A stretch of DNA of 64,000 nt from Hyparrhenia diplandra (lineage: Eukaryota; Streptophyta; Magnoliopsida; Poales; Poaceae). The position numbers and the translations under genes were made by a program. A model generated the notes under the pieces. The model saw nothing but the letters and a program-made list of their open reading frames with translations, was not told the DNA's origin and made no database searches. Numbering within the stretch: position 1 is the first letter of the stretch; each line of letters starts with the position of its first letter. Positions 1 to 10,887 of this stretch are shown here, in pieces. The DNA is taken from the NCBI GenBank assembly GCA_015847255.1, contig JADLZK010007795.1, forward strand, positions 88,746 to 152,745, written 5' to 3'.

Positions 1-2919
1 AGAATGCAGTGATCGCCTTTTCAATGGGGTGCAGATAACAGAGTTTTTTCGCATCAATGTCCCAAACCTGCACACAAGGTGCCTTCCAGATTAACAATAC
101 ATGGAAGCGACAGTATGAATCAAATATATTTATTCGTTTTTTTTCAAAAAAAATCACCTCGATCTGGTTCTGGGTGTTGACATTGAGCAGAACCCCTTGG
201 CCCTCGGCAAACTGAAACGGAACAGCGACATTGGACACTCAAATCAAGCAATGGGATTGGCGACGGGAGGGAGGGGCGGCGGTACCTGCAGAAACCTGGA
301 AGGGAGCGGGGAGGGGGACTGGAGCAACGCCTGCGTGTTGTCGCGGCCGAACAGCTTGATCTGCCCATTCCTGAAAGCAATCCCGCGTGAGCAATGTCGG
401 AGAAAGGTGGGGGACGGAGTGAACCGGAAGCGGAAGGTAGCGAGATGGCGGCCGTGTTGTTACCTGGTGGCGACGGCGAGGACGTGGAGGATGGGGTCGT
501 AGGCGAGGAGGGCGGCGTCGGCGGGGACGCCGTAGTGGAAGGCCAGCCGCGGGCTGACGTCCTCGGCGCGCAGAGAGTTGATGGTGCCGATATGCTGCTG
601 TTGAAATGAATGAAGAAATATTTGAGTTTCGAAGCCAGCACCACCTGCTTCCGTAGCATAGTGGTAGTGCGTTCGCTTCGTAAGCGAAAGGTCGCGAGTT
701 CGATCCTCGCCGGGAGCTTAAATTTGGTTTTTGGATTTTTGGCACATTTTCCTGTGATAATTTGTTTTTATATTTTTGCCCCGAGCGAGTAAATGCTCTC
801 TGAAAGTATTCACTTTTCTTTTTTTTTTTCATGTAAACATGTTGTGCCCAGTGGCCACACTCTTTTAATAAAATTAGCTTATATACAATGTTTTTCTCTA
901 CTACAAAACAACATCACTTGATTTATTATCAGCGGTAGAAACCATCAACCGACACAAAGTTGAGTTAACAATATAGAGTATCCACATGTTCAAATAAATG
1001 CTTTATAGAAACACCAATAGGTAATTCAGTGGACCTAGTCTCAACATTGTAATTGTTGATGCAATTATATTTTCATAAATATATAAAATTAACAAATTTA
1101 TTTAAAAATTTAAATGTTACCAATGTACAAACTTATTTCAAGGAAATTCGACTCTGGGAGGAAATTCGACTCTGGGATAAAAAAAATCAACTGTAATTGC
1201 TAAACTATCTTGGAGATGAACTCTGCCCACGAAGCTGTTTCAAAAAAACACACACACCTCTACCTACTAAAACACATCCCTAGTGCAATCATTAGCGAAG
1301 GGCCCTAAAATCCAAAAGAAAGGTTACGTGGCACAAACCGCGGGTCTCCTGGACCAGCTGCTCACCGGCCTTGCAGTACTGCACATGGCCGGTCACGTCT
1401 CGCATTATTTTTGAGGCATTCTGATTGCCAGATGTCCCGGATCTAGCCAGACTCCAGTTCGATAAACATAAACCAAGCTAGCAACGTACGAGATGACGGG
1501 AATTATCTCTGCCGCTCCCCGTGTCACTGTCAGTGCATGACCTGCTCTCCCTCCCCTCCCTCTCGTTAACTAGTCCACAGCTTGCTCCACTGTGAAGTTG
1601 ATTACTGCTTCTTTTTCCTTTTAATTTAACAAATGCAATCGACGACGCATCATTCCTTGACCCTCTGCAACAGTCACCATCTCCACTTCACCATCCTTGG
1701 CACAGCGCACAGTGGCCTATCGATGGAGCATTGGAGGGCCAGAGGAGGAAAAAAAGGGGATAAACTACGCCCAAATGCGACTCGATGCAAAGCCGGCGTT
1801 GGATACGTTGAACCCAGCATTGGAATAAACAGATCTCGTTGATCTCGAAGAACCGGCCAGACGTTTTTAAATCTAGCTACATGCCATGTTTTATATCAAT
1901 AACAAATCACTTTCAGAAAAATATCAATAAAACTAATCCACGTACTGCTGGTCTGCTGCTGCTACTATCTGACCTCGTCAATCCAAACTCTTATATCCAT
2001 CTCGATCGCCTTTAACAAAGATCATGCATGCTTCCACCGGACCGCTCTATCTATTCCTTTCTGAAGACCAGCCTTACTTTTCACTTTCACCACGGGTAAG
2101 GATAATTTTTGCTGGGAATAAATAAACTATGCCTTGCCGATGAAAAAACAATATGCTAGTGGCTTACATTTATGGGATCACATGGCTCTACCTCTACGCG
2201 TGCCGTATTGATTTCCTGGCCGGGTGTCCTACATTTTGAAAATGTTTGAAAATTTAAAACGGAGCTTCGATTAAAACCACCGTGTCTCTGTCAGAGTGTA
2301 GTAACGAGCCATACGGCACGGCGTCTACTACGAGGACATTCTTTTTTTTTTCTAGTTTCCAAAGGGAAAAAAAAAGACAATGCATAAAAACGGAAGGAAA
2401 ACGGAAAACGGGACAGTGACACTTTTCGAATTATCAAATTTTCCGACTGAAAAATCAAGAAACATATGCAAATTCAACCAGTGCAGTGGATTTCATAAAA
2501 AAAAAAAAAAAAAAAAAAAAACCCAGTGCAGTGGAGGTGCAGGAGGGGAGGGGAACCAAAGAACGATTCCTGTCCTTAGCGTCATAGAAGTTCACATGGA
2601 ATTAAGTTCATTGAGGGATTCTCCGGCCGGCGAAAGCCCCAAATTTCATCAGCGTACGTATTCTGCAGAGTTTTCATGATGTCATCTAATCTAAGTATCT
2701 GATGCTGCTTCATTCCATTGTACGTACTCCTAGCCACACACTGGTTTGGTAACTGCTTCAGCCAAGAGCCTCCTAGCCCGATCGAAGAAAAGAGACGGCC
2801 GATTGGCAGAAACGAGAACTGGGAGAGCGACGTAGAACACAGATGTGGCTGGGGATTAGGGAGAGAAGTCGCGTACGTACCTTCTTGGAGGCCTTCTCCA
2901 CGAGCTTCTTGACGAACAT
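1..2919 (-). CDS. Tomosyn/Lgl-like WD40 protein, 5' part (runs off the window)
   Basis: Five exons are visible on the minus strand: 2881-2919, 464-594, 286-370, 158-211 and 1-67 (truncated). They join in frame, with GT-AG at every complete junction, to give about 125 N-terminal residues. The start reads MFVKKLVEKASKK, followed by SLRAEDVSPRLAFHYGVP, NGQIKLFGRDNTQALLQ, FAEGQGVLLNVN and WDIDAKKLCYLHP. This is the N-terminus of plant tomosyn-like proteins (syntaxin-binding, lethal giant larvae family), which are WD40 beta-propeller proteins thought to bind plasma-membrane syntaxins and restrain exocytosis. The full family protein is roughly 1,000 residues, so most of the gene lies left of base 1. 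The exon 2 acceptor is a tandem CAGCAG, so one extra glutamine may be included in some transcripts. Intron 1 is about 2.3 kb and contains a tRNA gene on the opposite strand. The start is supported by the family-typical MFVKKL sequence. Confidence 0.9.
647..718 (+). tRNA. tRNA-Thr (anticodon CGT)
   Basis: A complete cloverleaf can be folded. The acceptor stem pairs GCTTCCG (647-653) with CGGGAGC (711-717), with one G-T pair. The D-arm stem is GCAT/GTGC. The anticodon stem is TTCGC/GCGAA (672-676 and 684-688) around loop TTCGTAA, which gives anticodon CGT and reads ACG (threonine). The T-arm is GCGAG-TTCGATC-CTCGC, containing the B box GTTCGATCC. There is no intron. The gene lies within intron 1 of the tomosyn-like gene on the opposite strand, about 50 bp from the exon 2 acceptor. 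A T-rich stretch follows downstream, as expected for RNA polymerase III termination. Confidence 0.93.
1141..1176. repeat. 18-bp tandem duplication in tomosyn intron 1
   Basis: The unit AGGAAATTCGACTCTGGG occurs twice head to tail (1141-1158 and 1159-1176). The rest of intron 1 (about 720-2880) is AT-rich and shows no other coding signal. Confidence 0.8.
2490..2522 (+). mobile_element. Tiny retroposon tail: A25 flanked by 12-bp target duplication
   Basis: The 12-mer CCAGTGCAGTGG occurs at 2478-2489 and again at 2523-2534. Between the copies are only a short ATTTCAT stub, 25 consecutive A residues and one C. A poly(A) tract bounded by a direct repeat is the footprint of target-primed reverse transcription by a LINE machinery. 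Here nearly the whole body is missing. It sits in tomosyn intron 1. Confidence 0.7.
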
Positions 2920-5306
2920 GGCTGGCCGTCGATTTCACGGCACGGTGGAGGATCAAAGCAGGCCGAGCGAGATCGGCGACTCCTCCCTTCACCAGATGAA
3001 GATCGAAGTCCCCGGCCAGTTGCCAACAACTTCTTGTTCAGGAGCGGGCAAGATCGAAACGAAACCGACCAAGCCAAGGCAGGCCAGGGAGAGCGAGCGA
3101 GCGAGAGATGGCGTGGCGTCGAGGGTGGCAGAGAGGGGAGGAGGAGGAGGAGGAGTTGGCGTTCGATCGGAGGGCAGTTATGGATTAGGTTGGTGGCCTC
3201 CCTCCTGCCCTTCTGCTCTGCGTTGCGTTGTGTTGTGAGAACTGACCAGTGACTACTGCGCTAAAGGCAAGTTTGATCGGCGAAGAAGAAGAAAAAAGGA
3301 GAAGACACAGAGTCCAGCGAGTGAGCGCCGCAACCGACAGAATAACTTTTTTTTTTTTTTTTTAAAAAGAAGATCGGCGAGCGAGGACCCGCGGGCGCTG
3401 GGACAGACTACAGAGTCCACCGGCCACCGCGCCACCGGCCGGCCCACCGCAACCGACAGAATAACTAGCGTCCGGTGCTCAAACGTGGGAGCCATCGGCC
3501 GGCGCAATCGGATGCCGGCACTTGGCGGCGTCGCATCTGTCGCAGTAGCACTAGGCATGCTTTGGATGCCTCCATGTCAGCTCGCAGAGGGTAACGTGCC
3601 ACCGAAGCAAATCTACGATGCTGCTGCTGGGATTATTAGAGAGGCACGGGACGCACGGTGTACGAAAGGTAAACACGCCGAAAGGTCTAAACATTTGTCT
3701 TGGCAGGCGTCTTCAGTGGTTGCTGGTTTTGGAGATCCTAATGCAGCATTGTTTCAAGACCATTAGGTGCTGTGCATATCTACCACCGGCACCCCCCAAA
3801 TTTGTCAGGCACCAACTGCGGTGTGCAAGCCGTGGGAGTGGGAATGAATGGAGATCGGAGGAATCGGATGCAACAACTTTCGATGACAACGATCGTGCCT
3901 CACTCTCCCTGGTGTCACTCACTCTACTACATCGTGCACTCACTACGTGTTCGGCAAGGAGCACGAGTACGACGTGTTGTGCGCCGTCCTTCCCGGACGA
4001 GCTAGGTGGAGGGCGCCGTGCTCGAGAGTCGAGATGGTCCACGGACGAGTTCCTTTTATTTTTGCTTTGAAAATGAAATGTTACTGGATTATTAGTTAGC
4101 TAGTGTTCAGAATTAGCTTCCTTTAAATATTCAGAAGGAGAAAGGCTGTGTTTGGAACCCGTTCTAGTCGCTGTGATGTGTTTACTTTGTAATAAGGTGG
4201 CCTAATTCTTCTTAACTTAGTATATAATGAAACCGATATTTCTTCCATTACCTAAAAATTTGTGCTTACTGAATGATACAAGATCATATCCGGAACAAGA
4301 TATTTCTCTGAATGATACAGGGCACTAATGATCTTGCTCTAAATGATAAACGGAACTGATGAATGATGATCTTGCTCTGAAGAAAGGCTCTGTATCCAAT
4401 GAACTGATATATGCTTACTGATATTGCCCTGAATGATGGTTATTATTAGTTAGTGTACCTCCCAGTTATACAGTTATTCTTCCCAATTGTTAGTTTATAC
4501 TACTCATTAAGTGTTTGCCTGAAGCAAAATTGTTCTTGATCAACCAAGCATCACTACATCAGGCAACATTAACTGATGGACCATGCAGATAGGATTGATA
4601 CTTCGGACCATCTATAAATTGTCACTGGTGTTAAACTTTTTTTAACTATTAAACATCAACCAGTCAATGTGTGCTGATAGCATCTTGATACCTGAAAAGG
4701 GGGTATGAGGATGTCCACATTTTGCAATAGTGCAGTTCATCTGCAGCCACAATTTCATAGATCTATCACAGAAAATACAAAACCCCACAACTGATTTGGG
4801 AATATGAACTATGGTAACAAGTGTTGTGCAGACAAGAGGGAAAATTGCCCCCCTGGTAAAAAAAGTTTCAGAGGAACAAGACCAGAATATCAGAAGTACA
4901 CCCACCATTGTTTCAGTACTACACCCACCATTGTTTCTTCAGATAGTGAATTGCTCAACAAGTTTCAGATTGTCAGTTGTTTCTTCGGATGGTTAGAGGA
5001 ACAAGTTTAAGATCAAAAGAAGCAAATGTCGCATAGCTTGATTCTTCAGAGCAAATGCAGCTTTAGGTTTTGCTCACTGATCGATGTTTTTCTCACTTGG
5101 GCATCACGGTACAGTGCCCATTGCTTCTCTAGCTTGCACGCCACAAAAGAAATGACAAATCCCAGCATATTCAGATGAAGAGCACATTGAACAGTATGCT
5201 AGGAAGTAACGTAGTACCTAAAGGTCAGGACTTCAAATAGACAGACAATTTTCATAATTTGATCATTTCGTATGGGCAAAACAATACAATGTCTTTGTAT
5301 ACTAAT
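2920..5306. other. Intergenic: tomosyn promoter side and SYP81 3' side
   Basis: No gene is recognised here. 2920-3250 is GC-rich and should hold the 5' UTR and promoter of the minus-strand tomosyn-like gene. 3328-3466 holds a short poly(T)-tailed insertion (separate entry). 3470-4070 has short open frames with no family resemblance. 4260-4440 contains loosely repeated GAATGAT-type words. The rest, up to the SYP81 stop codon, is AT-rich. Confidence 0.6.
3348..3446 (-). mobile_element. 99-bp poly(T)-headed insertion with 20-bp target duplication
   Basis: CCGCAACCGACAGAATAACT occurs exactly at 3328-3347 and at 3447-3466. The 99 bp between the copies begins with a long T run, then TTAAAAAGAAGATCGG and GC-rich DNA. 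Poly(T) next to the left duplication means poly(A) at the 3' end of a minus-strand retroposed sequence. The source sequence is not recognised. Confidence 0.65.
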
Positions 5307-8032
5307 TCAATTGTTGTACCAGTCAAGAAAAAGAACGGAGAAAGTGAGAACAAAGAAGAAGAGGAGGAGAAAGGTTCTACTGCTGCTGTTACGCTGGATT
5401 GCCTGGGACAGCTCCTTGTTCCCACGCTCCACATTATTCGTAGCTTCAACAGCCTGCGCAGAAGATGTTCTATGAGGACATACAGATAACAATCGAGCTT
5501 CATTTAGTGAATATCCAAATCATGTGTTCTTTCAGTTAAGGGGAAAAAGTCTGACCACACACCAATACCCCCCCACCCCACCCCACCGGCCACCACCACA
5601 TACATACAAAGGTAGACCAACTTATGAGTATATTAAGAAAATAGAAACCAGAATTCCCCTTGGCAAGGACTTAAACCTGGGTTGCCTATGCCATCAAGTA
5701 TATGCGAGCTATTCCTTGGGAACGGAGACAATAATTCAATTCTGTACACTGTTACAAAGCTCTTTCATGGACATAAGTTTCATGTGACCTTTATACTTTC
5801 TATAGAAGATTCTGACATTAAAACACAACATATAAACTGGTCGAATAGGATTGAACGAATCTTGTACCTGGTCATATAAATACTGAATTTGTTGAGCTTG
5901 TTGTAGAACATGTGTTGACATAAGATGATTAAGTGCTGACATTTCTATCATCTTTGTCTCCGTTTCTTGGACAGCATCAAGAAGACTTGTCAACTCCACC
6001 TGAGAAGAGATTCAGGATACACATGATGCATGGCAGTTAAGTAAAATAGCCAAGTTTTTCACTAAAGAATAATTCGTATACCATCCACATACTACCTGAA
6101 GGGCTTTTGTTTCATCATCCAATAGTTGTTCTTGAACTCTCATAGGTGCTGTAGATACTTCCTGTTCTACAATCTTTGAAACATCAGATTGTAGAACAAG
6201 ATTGGACTTGGATGGTTCAGCAGGTTTGATTTCTGGTCTCTTCCGAATCTTCTTCCTTGGCATTGCTCTGTTAATAGCATCTTGAAAACGCATGGACCGA
6301 AGACGATCAAATTGTGCAGTTACCGAGTGAAGACGCTCACTCAAAATTAGAACCTGGTAAGTTGGACACAAAACAGACAGCTTACTAGAGCTGGCCACAA
6401 AAGTATAATTTTTAATCCTACCAAATGAAATTAACCGATCAAGGTCTGATATCCAACGACCAAGCAGTGAAATATACACCGAACTTAAAAATTTGGAAAG
6501 GAAATGTTGAAAACATCGATCCTCAACAGGATCACCTGTTCAATTGGTTCTAATGCAAGGAAATCTTTGCTCATAATACATCAGACATGTAGCATCGTAG
6601 CAGGTACCTAAGAGCATCCCCCAACAGTCTTTCTTAAACCTACTCTCTAAATCTTCGTTAAGACAGTCATTCTAATAAAAATCGCTCTCTATATGTCTAT
6701 ATCTCTCCACCCTCTAACAACTTCTCTCTATCTTTGGAGAGCGAGAAATCAGGAATAAAGGATGGCAATATTGGGGATTTAGTTCAAGAAGCTTTCAGAG
6801 GGGATTTTTCACCAAAATCTCTACTCCTATCATTACAGAAGGATATAAAGAGGTTCTTGGAGTTGCTCTAAGGAATTACTTTGCCTCATCATCTAAATGG
6901 AAGACATTCAGGTCAGTTCTACTGCTAACTATTTATTCATCATGTACTTCTTAAAAAAAAAAACTAATCCAGCAGAAAATTTTATAAACTTCTAACAGTA
7001 ATGGCAAGGAGAATAACCATACCACACCATGCTGATGAGCTATCAAGTCCAACCGTGAACTCTCATCCCTAGTGCCAAGCCATGTCTTTCCACTTCCATT
7101 CTTTTCTTCTTCATGGATCCTGTTCTTTAGGATATCAATCTGTTCCTTGCATGCTTTTACAAAAACACCAACCTAAAGTGCATTTAGTAGTTACAAATAA
7201 GTAATAAACTGAGAATGGAAAGCAGGTTATGTGAATCAATGTGTTGTGTGCCAGTATGAATATAGGTTGTCAACCCAATGGTCTATATAAGCGGAACAAC
7301 CCATTACTGTATCCAGAAATAGATTAACAGTATGAAGTATGACAAGAGAGAAGCACAACCTACATAATCTGAATGTATCAGTATCAAGGAGGATAAACGA
7401 TTGTGCATTTATATATGCTTTTGAACAGTTTTTTAAGGCTACAGTCTTCCATAATTGTAATACAAGACTCCATTTGTACAGTTGTGATAAAAAAAAAAAC
7501 CTGGCAGTATGTAAATCAAAACAAACAATGATATACAGTATGCAACTTACTTCATGTTCAATGTTATCCCTCTCTTGCTCGGTAGTGCGATGCAGGTCCA
7601 CATAATCCCTCCTATGCTTCACTATGAACCTCTCGAGTTCCCTGATGCTCTCAAGCTATAATAAATCAGCAAAACCCATCAAACAATTACACTGGCAACT
7701 GTCTCACCACCTGCAAAACAGGGACACAATCCACCACAGACTCGTACCGTCTTGATCGCGGCATTAGTGAACGGCGACTTGGGCGACGGCTTCCGGATGA
7801 TGAAAGACGACATGAGCGCGGCCAGTTGGGCCTACAAACGTAGCATAAACAAACCACCACAATGAGTCAATAACCATTCCATTCGTGGGGCTTCCATCAC
7901 TGCGCCGAGGAATAAGGGTAGCAGAGGAAGAGGGTGGGGACGCGTGCAACACACCTCCGTGTATCCATGGGAGAGCGCGGCGACTCGGACGGCCTCTTTG
8001 AAGTCCTCCGTCCTGTCCCGAACCCTCGACAT
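5307..8032 (-). CDS. SYP81: Syntaxin-81-like Qa-SNARE (SYP81), complete
   Basis: Seven exons on the minus strand: 7955-8032, 7748-7831, 7551-7655, 7023-7172, 6096-6353, 5868-5999 and 5307-5453. Each is a multiple of three, so all six introns are phase 0 with GT-AG ends. The product is 317 aa. It starts MSRVRDRTEDFKEAVRVAA and has the conserved HGVVLILSERLHSVTAQFDRL and NRAMPRKKIRKRPE segments. The Qa-SNARE helix spans about residues 226-290 (SALNHLMSTHVLQQAQQI). A C-terminal tail anchor covers about residues 296-313 (FLLLFFFVLTFSVLFLDW), followed by only four residues. SYP81 is the plant syntaxin-18/Ufe1 homologue. It acts as an ER t-SNARE with Sec20 and Use1 for retrograde Golgi-to-ER fusion. 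Length matches the family (about 310 aa). The stop is TGA at 5307-5309. Confidence 0.95.
6609..6871. mobile_element. MITE in SYP81 intron 4
   Basis: The left end AGAGCATCCCCCAACAG and the right end GGAGTTGCTCTA are imperfect inverted repeats, AGAGCA..CCA against TAGAGCAACTCCA. They resemble the AGAGCATCTCCAACAG termini of a common grass MITE group. The interior (CTCTCTAAATCT ... GGGATTTTT) has no coding potential. The element lies between exons 4 and 5 and touches neither splice site. Family and target duplication are not certain. Confidence 0.55.
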
Positions 8033-8312
8033 CGCCGCAGGAGGAGGAGGAGGAGCAGCCGCGGCCTCCTCCGGTCAGATCTACGATGCTCTTGAGCTCG
8101 CAGGCGAGGGGGACGCGTGCTATTATGGGCCGCAAGCGCAGGGGAACGGCAGGAAGAGCAGACTGCTGCACGTCGGATCGGGCGGCGACTGGCGAGGTGG
8201 GAGCGTGGGAGGACGGGTCGGGAAGACGGGAGACGACGATTCACGGATCAGCACATCACACAATTGCTCAGCTGCGGACACCCGAACAGTGCCGCCGACG
8301 CGGTGGTCCGGT

Positions 8313-8327
8313 TTTTTTTTTGATAAT
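8313..8327 (-). mobile_element. 15-bp poly(T) insertion with 10-bp target duplication
   Basis: GTGGTCCGGT is present at 8303-8312 and 8328-8337. Between the copies are nine T residues and GATAAT. It has the same architecture as the other short tails in this window. It lies about 280 bp upstream of the SYP81 start codon. Confidence 0.55.
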
Positions 8328-8492
8328 GTGGTCCGGTGCCTTGGGGAGCCGGGGACGGGGAGCAGAGAGGCGGCGGCTGGCCAAGCCTGGATCGGAAGTA
8401 GACGCGGGTCCGACTCGACACCATCGGTCGGTCTCGGTCGGCACCAACGTGTCCCAGTTCTGTTTCCTTTTTGGCATAGCAAATTCTCCAAG

Positions 8493-8513
8493 TTTTTTTT
8501 TTTTTTTTCCAAG
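8493..8513 (-). mobile_element. 21-bp poly(T) insertion with 11-bp target duplication and a paralogous empty site
   Basis: AATTCTCCAAG occurs at 8482-8492 and 8514-8524 and flanks a T run followed by CCAAG. The second AVT3 flank has the undisturbed site once (GCAAATTCTCCAAGG near 16460). The extra copy plus poly(T) is therefore an insertion in copy 1, or a precise loss in copy 2. Confidence 0.75.
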
Positions 8514-8878
8514 AATTCTCCAAGGTCTCGCTCGGTTAGCCCATTCCAGGGTCAGGAACTATTCCAGGTTTGTTTGCTTATTCAAATTAAGCTTGAGTTC
8601 TGACTGAATTCTTTCCGGTTCCAGGCGCTCATTCCCTAATAACCGAACATGGACTAAGCCACTTGCCAACCTAGACGAGTCATTCAAAACTAGTATGGCC
8701 AACAAACCTAAATTGTGCACAAACTTTGGATCAACAAGACCCCTCTGGCGAGGAAATGAGACATTAGAGACAATCAAACATGCTACGAACTCCTTGAACA
8801 GAAGAATCTTACACACATTCGCATGGATTCAATTCCTATTCCATTTTTTCTTATAAAGTACGAGTTACAAGATCATAT

Positions 8879-9184
8879 TGCAGGTTCTTTTTACGAACGA
8901 TGTGGTTTTTGATAAAGGTCACCCAAAAACCTTTGTGTAGGTTCTTTTTAGGGGGATACTGTTCTGGTTATGGGCTCTATTGCAGCGCTCGGATGACGTC
9001 AAGGATCGGATTCTTGACGCTTGCAAGCTACAAGAATCAAGAGTCTTAGCATCCAATGGTCGGTCTTTCATTTACCGTCTAGAAATTTAATTTGGAACCT
9101 TAATAAGTTTATTAAACTATGGGTATGTTCTTGTAATAAGTTTGGACTGAGGCTTCTTCTTAATAGAAGGCTGAAGGTGGATTT
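8879..9184. mobile_element. 306-bp insertion with 16-bp target duplication, absent from the paralogous flank
   Basis: AGTTACAAGATCATAT is found at 8863-8878 and again at 9185-9200. In the duplicated flank downstream of AVT3 copy 2 the corresponding site occurs once (CTTACAAGATCATATAAGC near 16753), with no insert. Boundaries and target duplication are therefore well supported. The insert has no clear poly(A) end. It contains two related stretches around AGGTTCTTTTTA (near 8882 and 8939). I do not recognise its family. The long target duplication suggests retroposition or repair filler rather than a cut-and-paste element. Confidence 0.75.
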
Positions 9185-9502
9185 AGTTACAAGATCATAT
9201 AGGCTTTAAACATGATCTGCTGCCTGGTACAGATGAAACCTATATGGCTCAGCCATGTACTAGATTTCAGGAAGCTCCCAACAATTGTGTATGCTGTTGC
9301 TGTCCCATATTTCTAAGTGTTTCATAGCATGACCAAATCAACATGTCAGCTGAATTGGGTTGGGTCTCATATTCTCAATCTACTGAAACCAATGTACAGC
9401 CATTTGATTGCACCAATTGCATTAGCAAAAGGCATGATCCATATCATGTGGATGCTTACCAATCCATTAGCAAATAAAAACATGATGATGCATATCAGAC
9501 TG

Positions 9503-10774
9503 TCAACTGAAGATTTGTACGAGTGAAGTCCATGTCCCGGACACCGCGAGCGCAATCCCGATAACGATGACGGACACGTCGGCGACGAGCCCGGTCCACC
9601 CGATCTCAGCACCGAAGACCTTGAGGTGGAAGGAGGCGGGCAGCACGAACCCGAGCACGACGCAGACGCTGCTTCCGACGAGCGAGATGAAGTCGGCGAA
9701 GTTCGGCACGAGCATCGCCACGAGCCCGACGACCACGACGAGAATCCAGCGAAGCCACCAGGCGTAGCGCCTTTCGCAGAGCAGGCGCTCCGCGACCTCG
9801 TACACCGGGTTCATCGACACCGGCACGGTGAAGAAGAGGTTGATGCAGAGGCCGAGCTGCACGAGGACCGAGAGCCAACCGGTGCCGAGGTTGGTGGTGA
9901 TGATGTCCCGCGTCGCGGCGCCGAAGGCGAGGTAGCCCATGACGCCGAAGAGCCCGTACATGACAGCGACGAACGTCATGGACAGCGCGAGTGTGGCGCC
10001 GAACCTGCGCTTGTCCGCGGCCTCCGCCTCCAGTGGCAGGACCATGGCGATCCCCTCGAAGGCGTAGACGGCGACGCCGAGGCCGTAGAGGAGCTCGGAG
10101 GGGCCAGCAAAGGAGAACACGGGGGGCTTGTTGGCGAGCCAGATGGAGGCGTCCTGGCCCAGGACGATGCCCATGGCGCCGAGGTCAACGACGTCGGCGA
10201 AGATGCTGAGCGGCGCGAGGAGCGTGAGCGTCTTGATGGAGTTGAGTCCCAGCTGGAACGGCAGGATGGCCCAGATGAAGAGCGCCTTGGCCGTGAGGAG
10301 CGGGGACGCCGGGGAGTCGGCGCCGATGGGGTAGAGGTGCGCCATGGTGTTGGAGATGAAGATTAGGTAGCCGACGCAGAAGCTGGCCTGGCTGAGCACG
10401 AGCATGGCGTCCACGGCGTGGCGGCCGGGGGCGCCGTAGATGGCCTGGCCCAGGTCCCCGAAGGAGGCGACCTCGGGGTGCTCGTCTGCGTTCCGGCGGT
10501 GCGCAGCGACGAGGAGCATCATGCAGTGGATGGTGAGCGCGGCGACGGCGAGGAGGAGCAGCGTCCCCGCAGCCCAGCCCGTGCGGGAGAAGGTGTAGGG
10601 GAGGCCCAGCACGCCCGTGCCGACGATGGCGCAGAAGACGTTGGCGAACGTCTTGGGCGGCGACGACAGGTGCCTGCCTGCGCCGGTGTCACCGCCGTGC
10701 AGCCCGTGCTGCGGGAGCAGCGGCGCTGCGTCGAGCCGCGACGAGGAGGAGCTCGCCTCCTTGTCGAATCCCAT
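9503..10774 (-). CDS. AVT3-type vacuolar amino acid transporter, copy 1
   Basis: An intronless 423-aa frame starts MGFDKEASSSSSRLDAAPLL and ends SLVQIFS. After a hydrophilic N-terminus of about 42 residues comes the first membrane segment, FANVFCAIVGTGVLGLPYTF (about 43-62), then SRTGWAAGTLLLLAV. Around ten further hydrophobic segments follow, as in the AAAP (amino acid/auxin permease) family. Closest in pattern are plant AVT3 proteins, which export neutral amino acids from the vacuole; that role is family knowledge. The start is chosen because copy 2 has the same MGFDKEA start. Gene 1 ends four codons before copy 2's SSNL tail. Compared with copy 2, about 105 bp immediately upstream of the ATG is missing, and a hAT MITE begins 113 bp upstream of the start codon. 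Confidence 0.93.
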   Translation of the reverse strand: MGFDKEASSSSSRLDAAPLLPQHGLHGGDTGAGRHLSSPPKTFANVFCAIVGTGVLGLPYTFSRTGWAAGTLLLLAVAALTIHCMMLLVAAHRRNADEHPEVASFGDLGQAIYGAPGRHAVDAMLVLSQASFCVGYLIFISNTMAHLYPIGADSPASPLLTAKALFIWAILPFQLGLNSIKTLTLLAPLSIFADVVDLGAMGIVLGQDASIWLANKPPVFSFAGPSELLYGLGVAVYAFEGIAMVLPLEAEAADKRRFGATLALSMTFVAVMYGLFGVMGYLAFGAATRDIITTNLGTGWLSVLVQLGLCINLFFTVPVSMNPVYEVAERLLCERRYAWWLRWILVVVVGLVAMLVPNFADFISLVGSSVCVVLGFVLPASFHLKVFGAEIGWTGLVADVSVIVIGIALAVSGTWTSLVQIFS

Positions 10775-10887
10775 GGTCTGAAAATGGGGAATTTGGGCAA
10801 CCTCGTGCCTGGCGCTTTCTCATTTTGCTTATTGTATTGCAGAGAGATGACGACTCCTGCCTGTTACGGCGTCCCAACAGTCTCCGC

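Larger units (their letters stand above)
8033..9502. other. SYP81 upstream region and AVT3 copy-1 3' flank
   Basis: 8033-8450 is the GC-rich 5' UTR/promoter side of SYP81. From about 8455 to 9502 the DNA is homologous to 16435-17086, the flank of the second AVT3 copy. Shared words include CAAATTCTCCAAG, TCATTCAAAACTAG, ATGGCCAACAAACCTAAA and CACAAACTTTGGATCAACA. So the tandem duplication includes about 1 kb beyond the stop codon. Three retroposon-like insertions specific to this side are listed separately. No gene is seen. Confidence 0.7.

Noticed and set aside
144..832. Open frames of 171 and 197 codons on the minus strand
   Set aside because: They run through introns and the tRNA. The spliced tomosyn model explains the region better.
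9626..10366. 246-codon open frame opposite AVT3 copy 1, and an equally long one opposite copy 2 (17222-17962)
   Set aside because: They are antisense shadows of a GC-rich coding strand. Their shared length follows from homology of the sense genes, and composition (Glu/Gly/Asp/Arg/His) matches no family.
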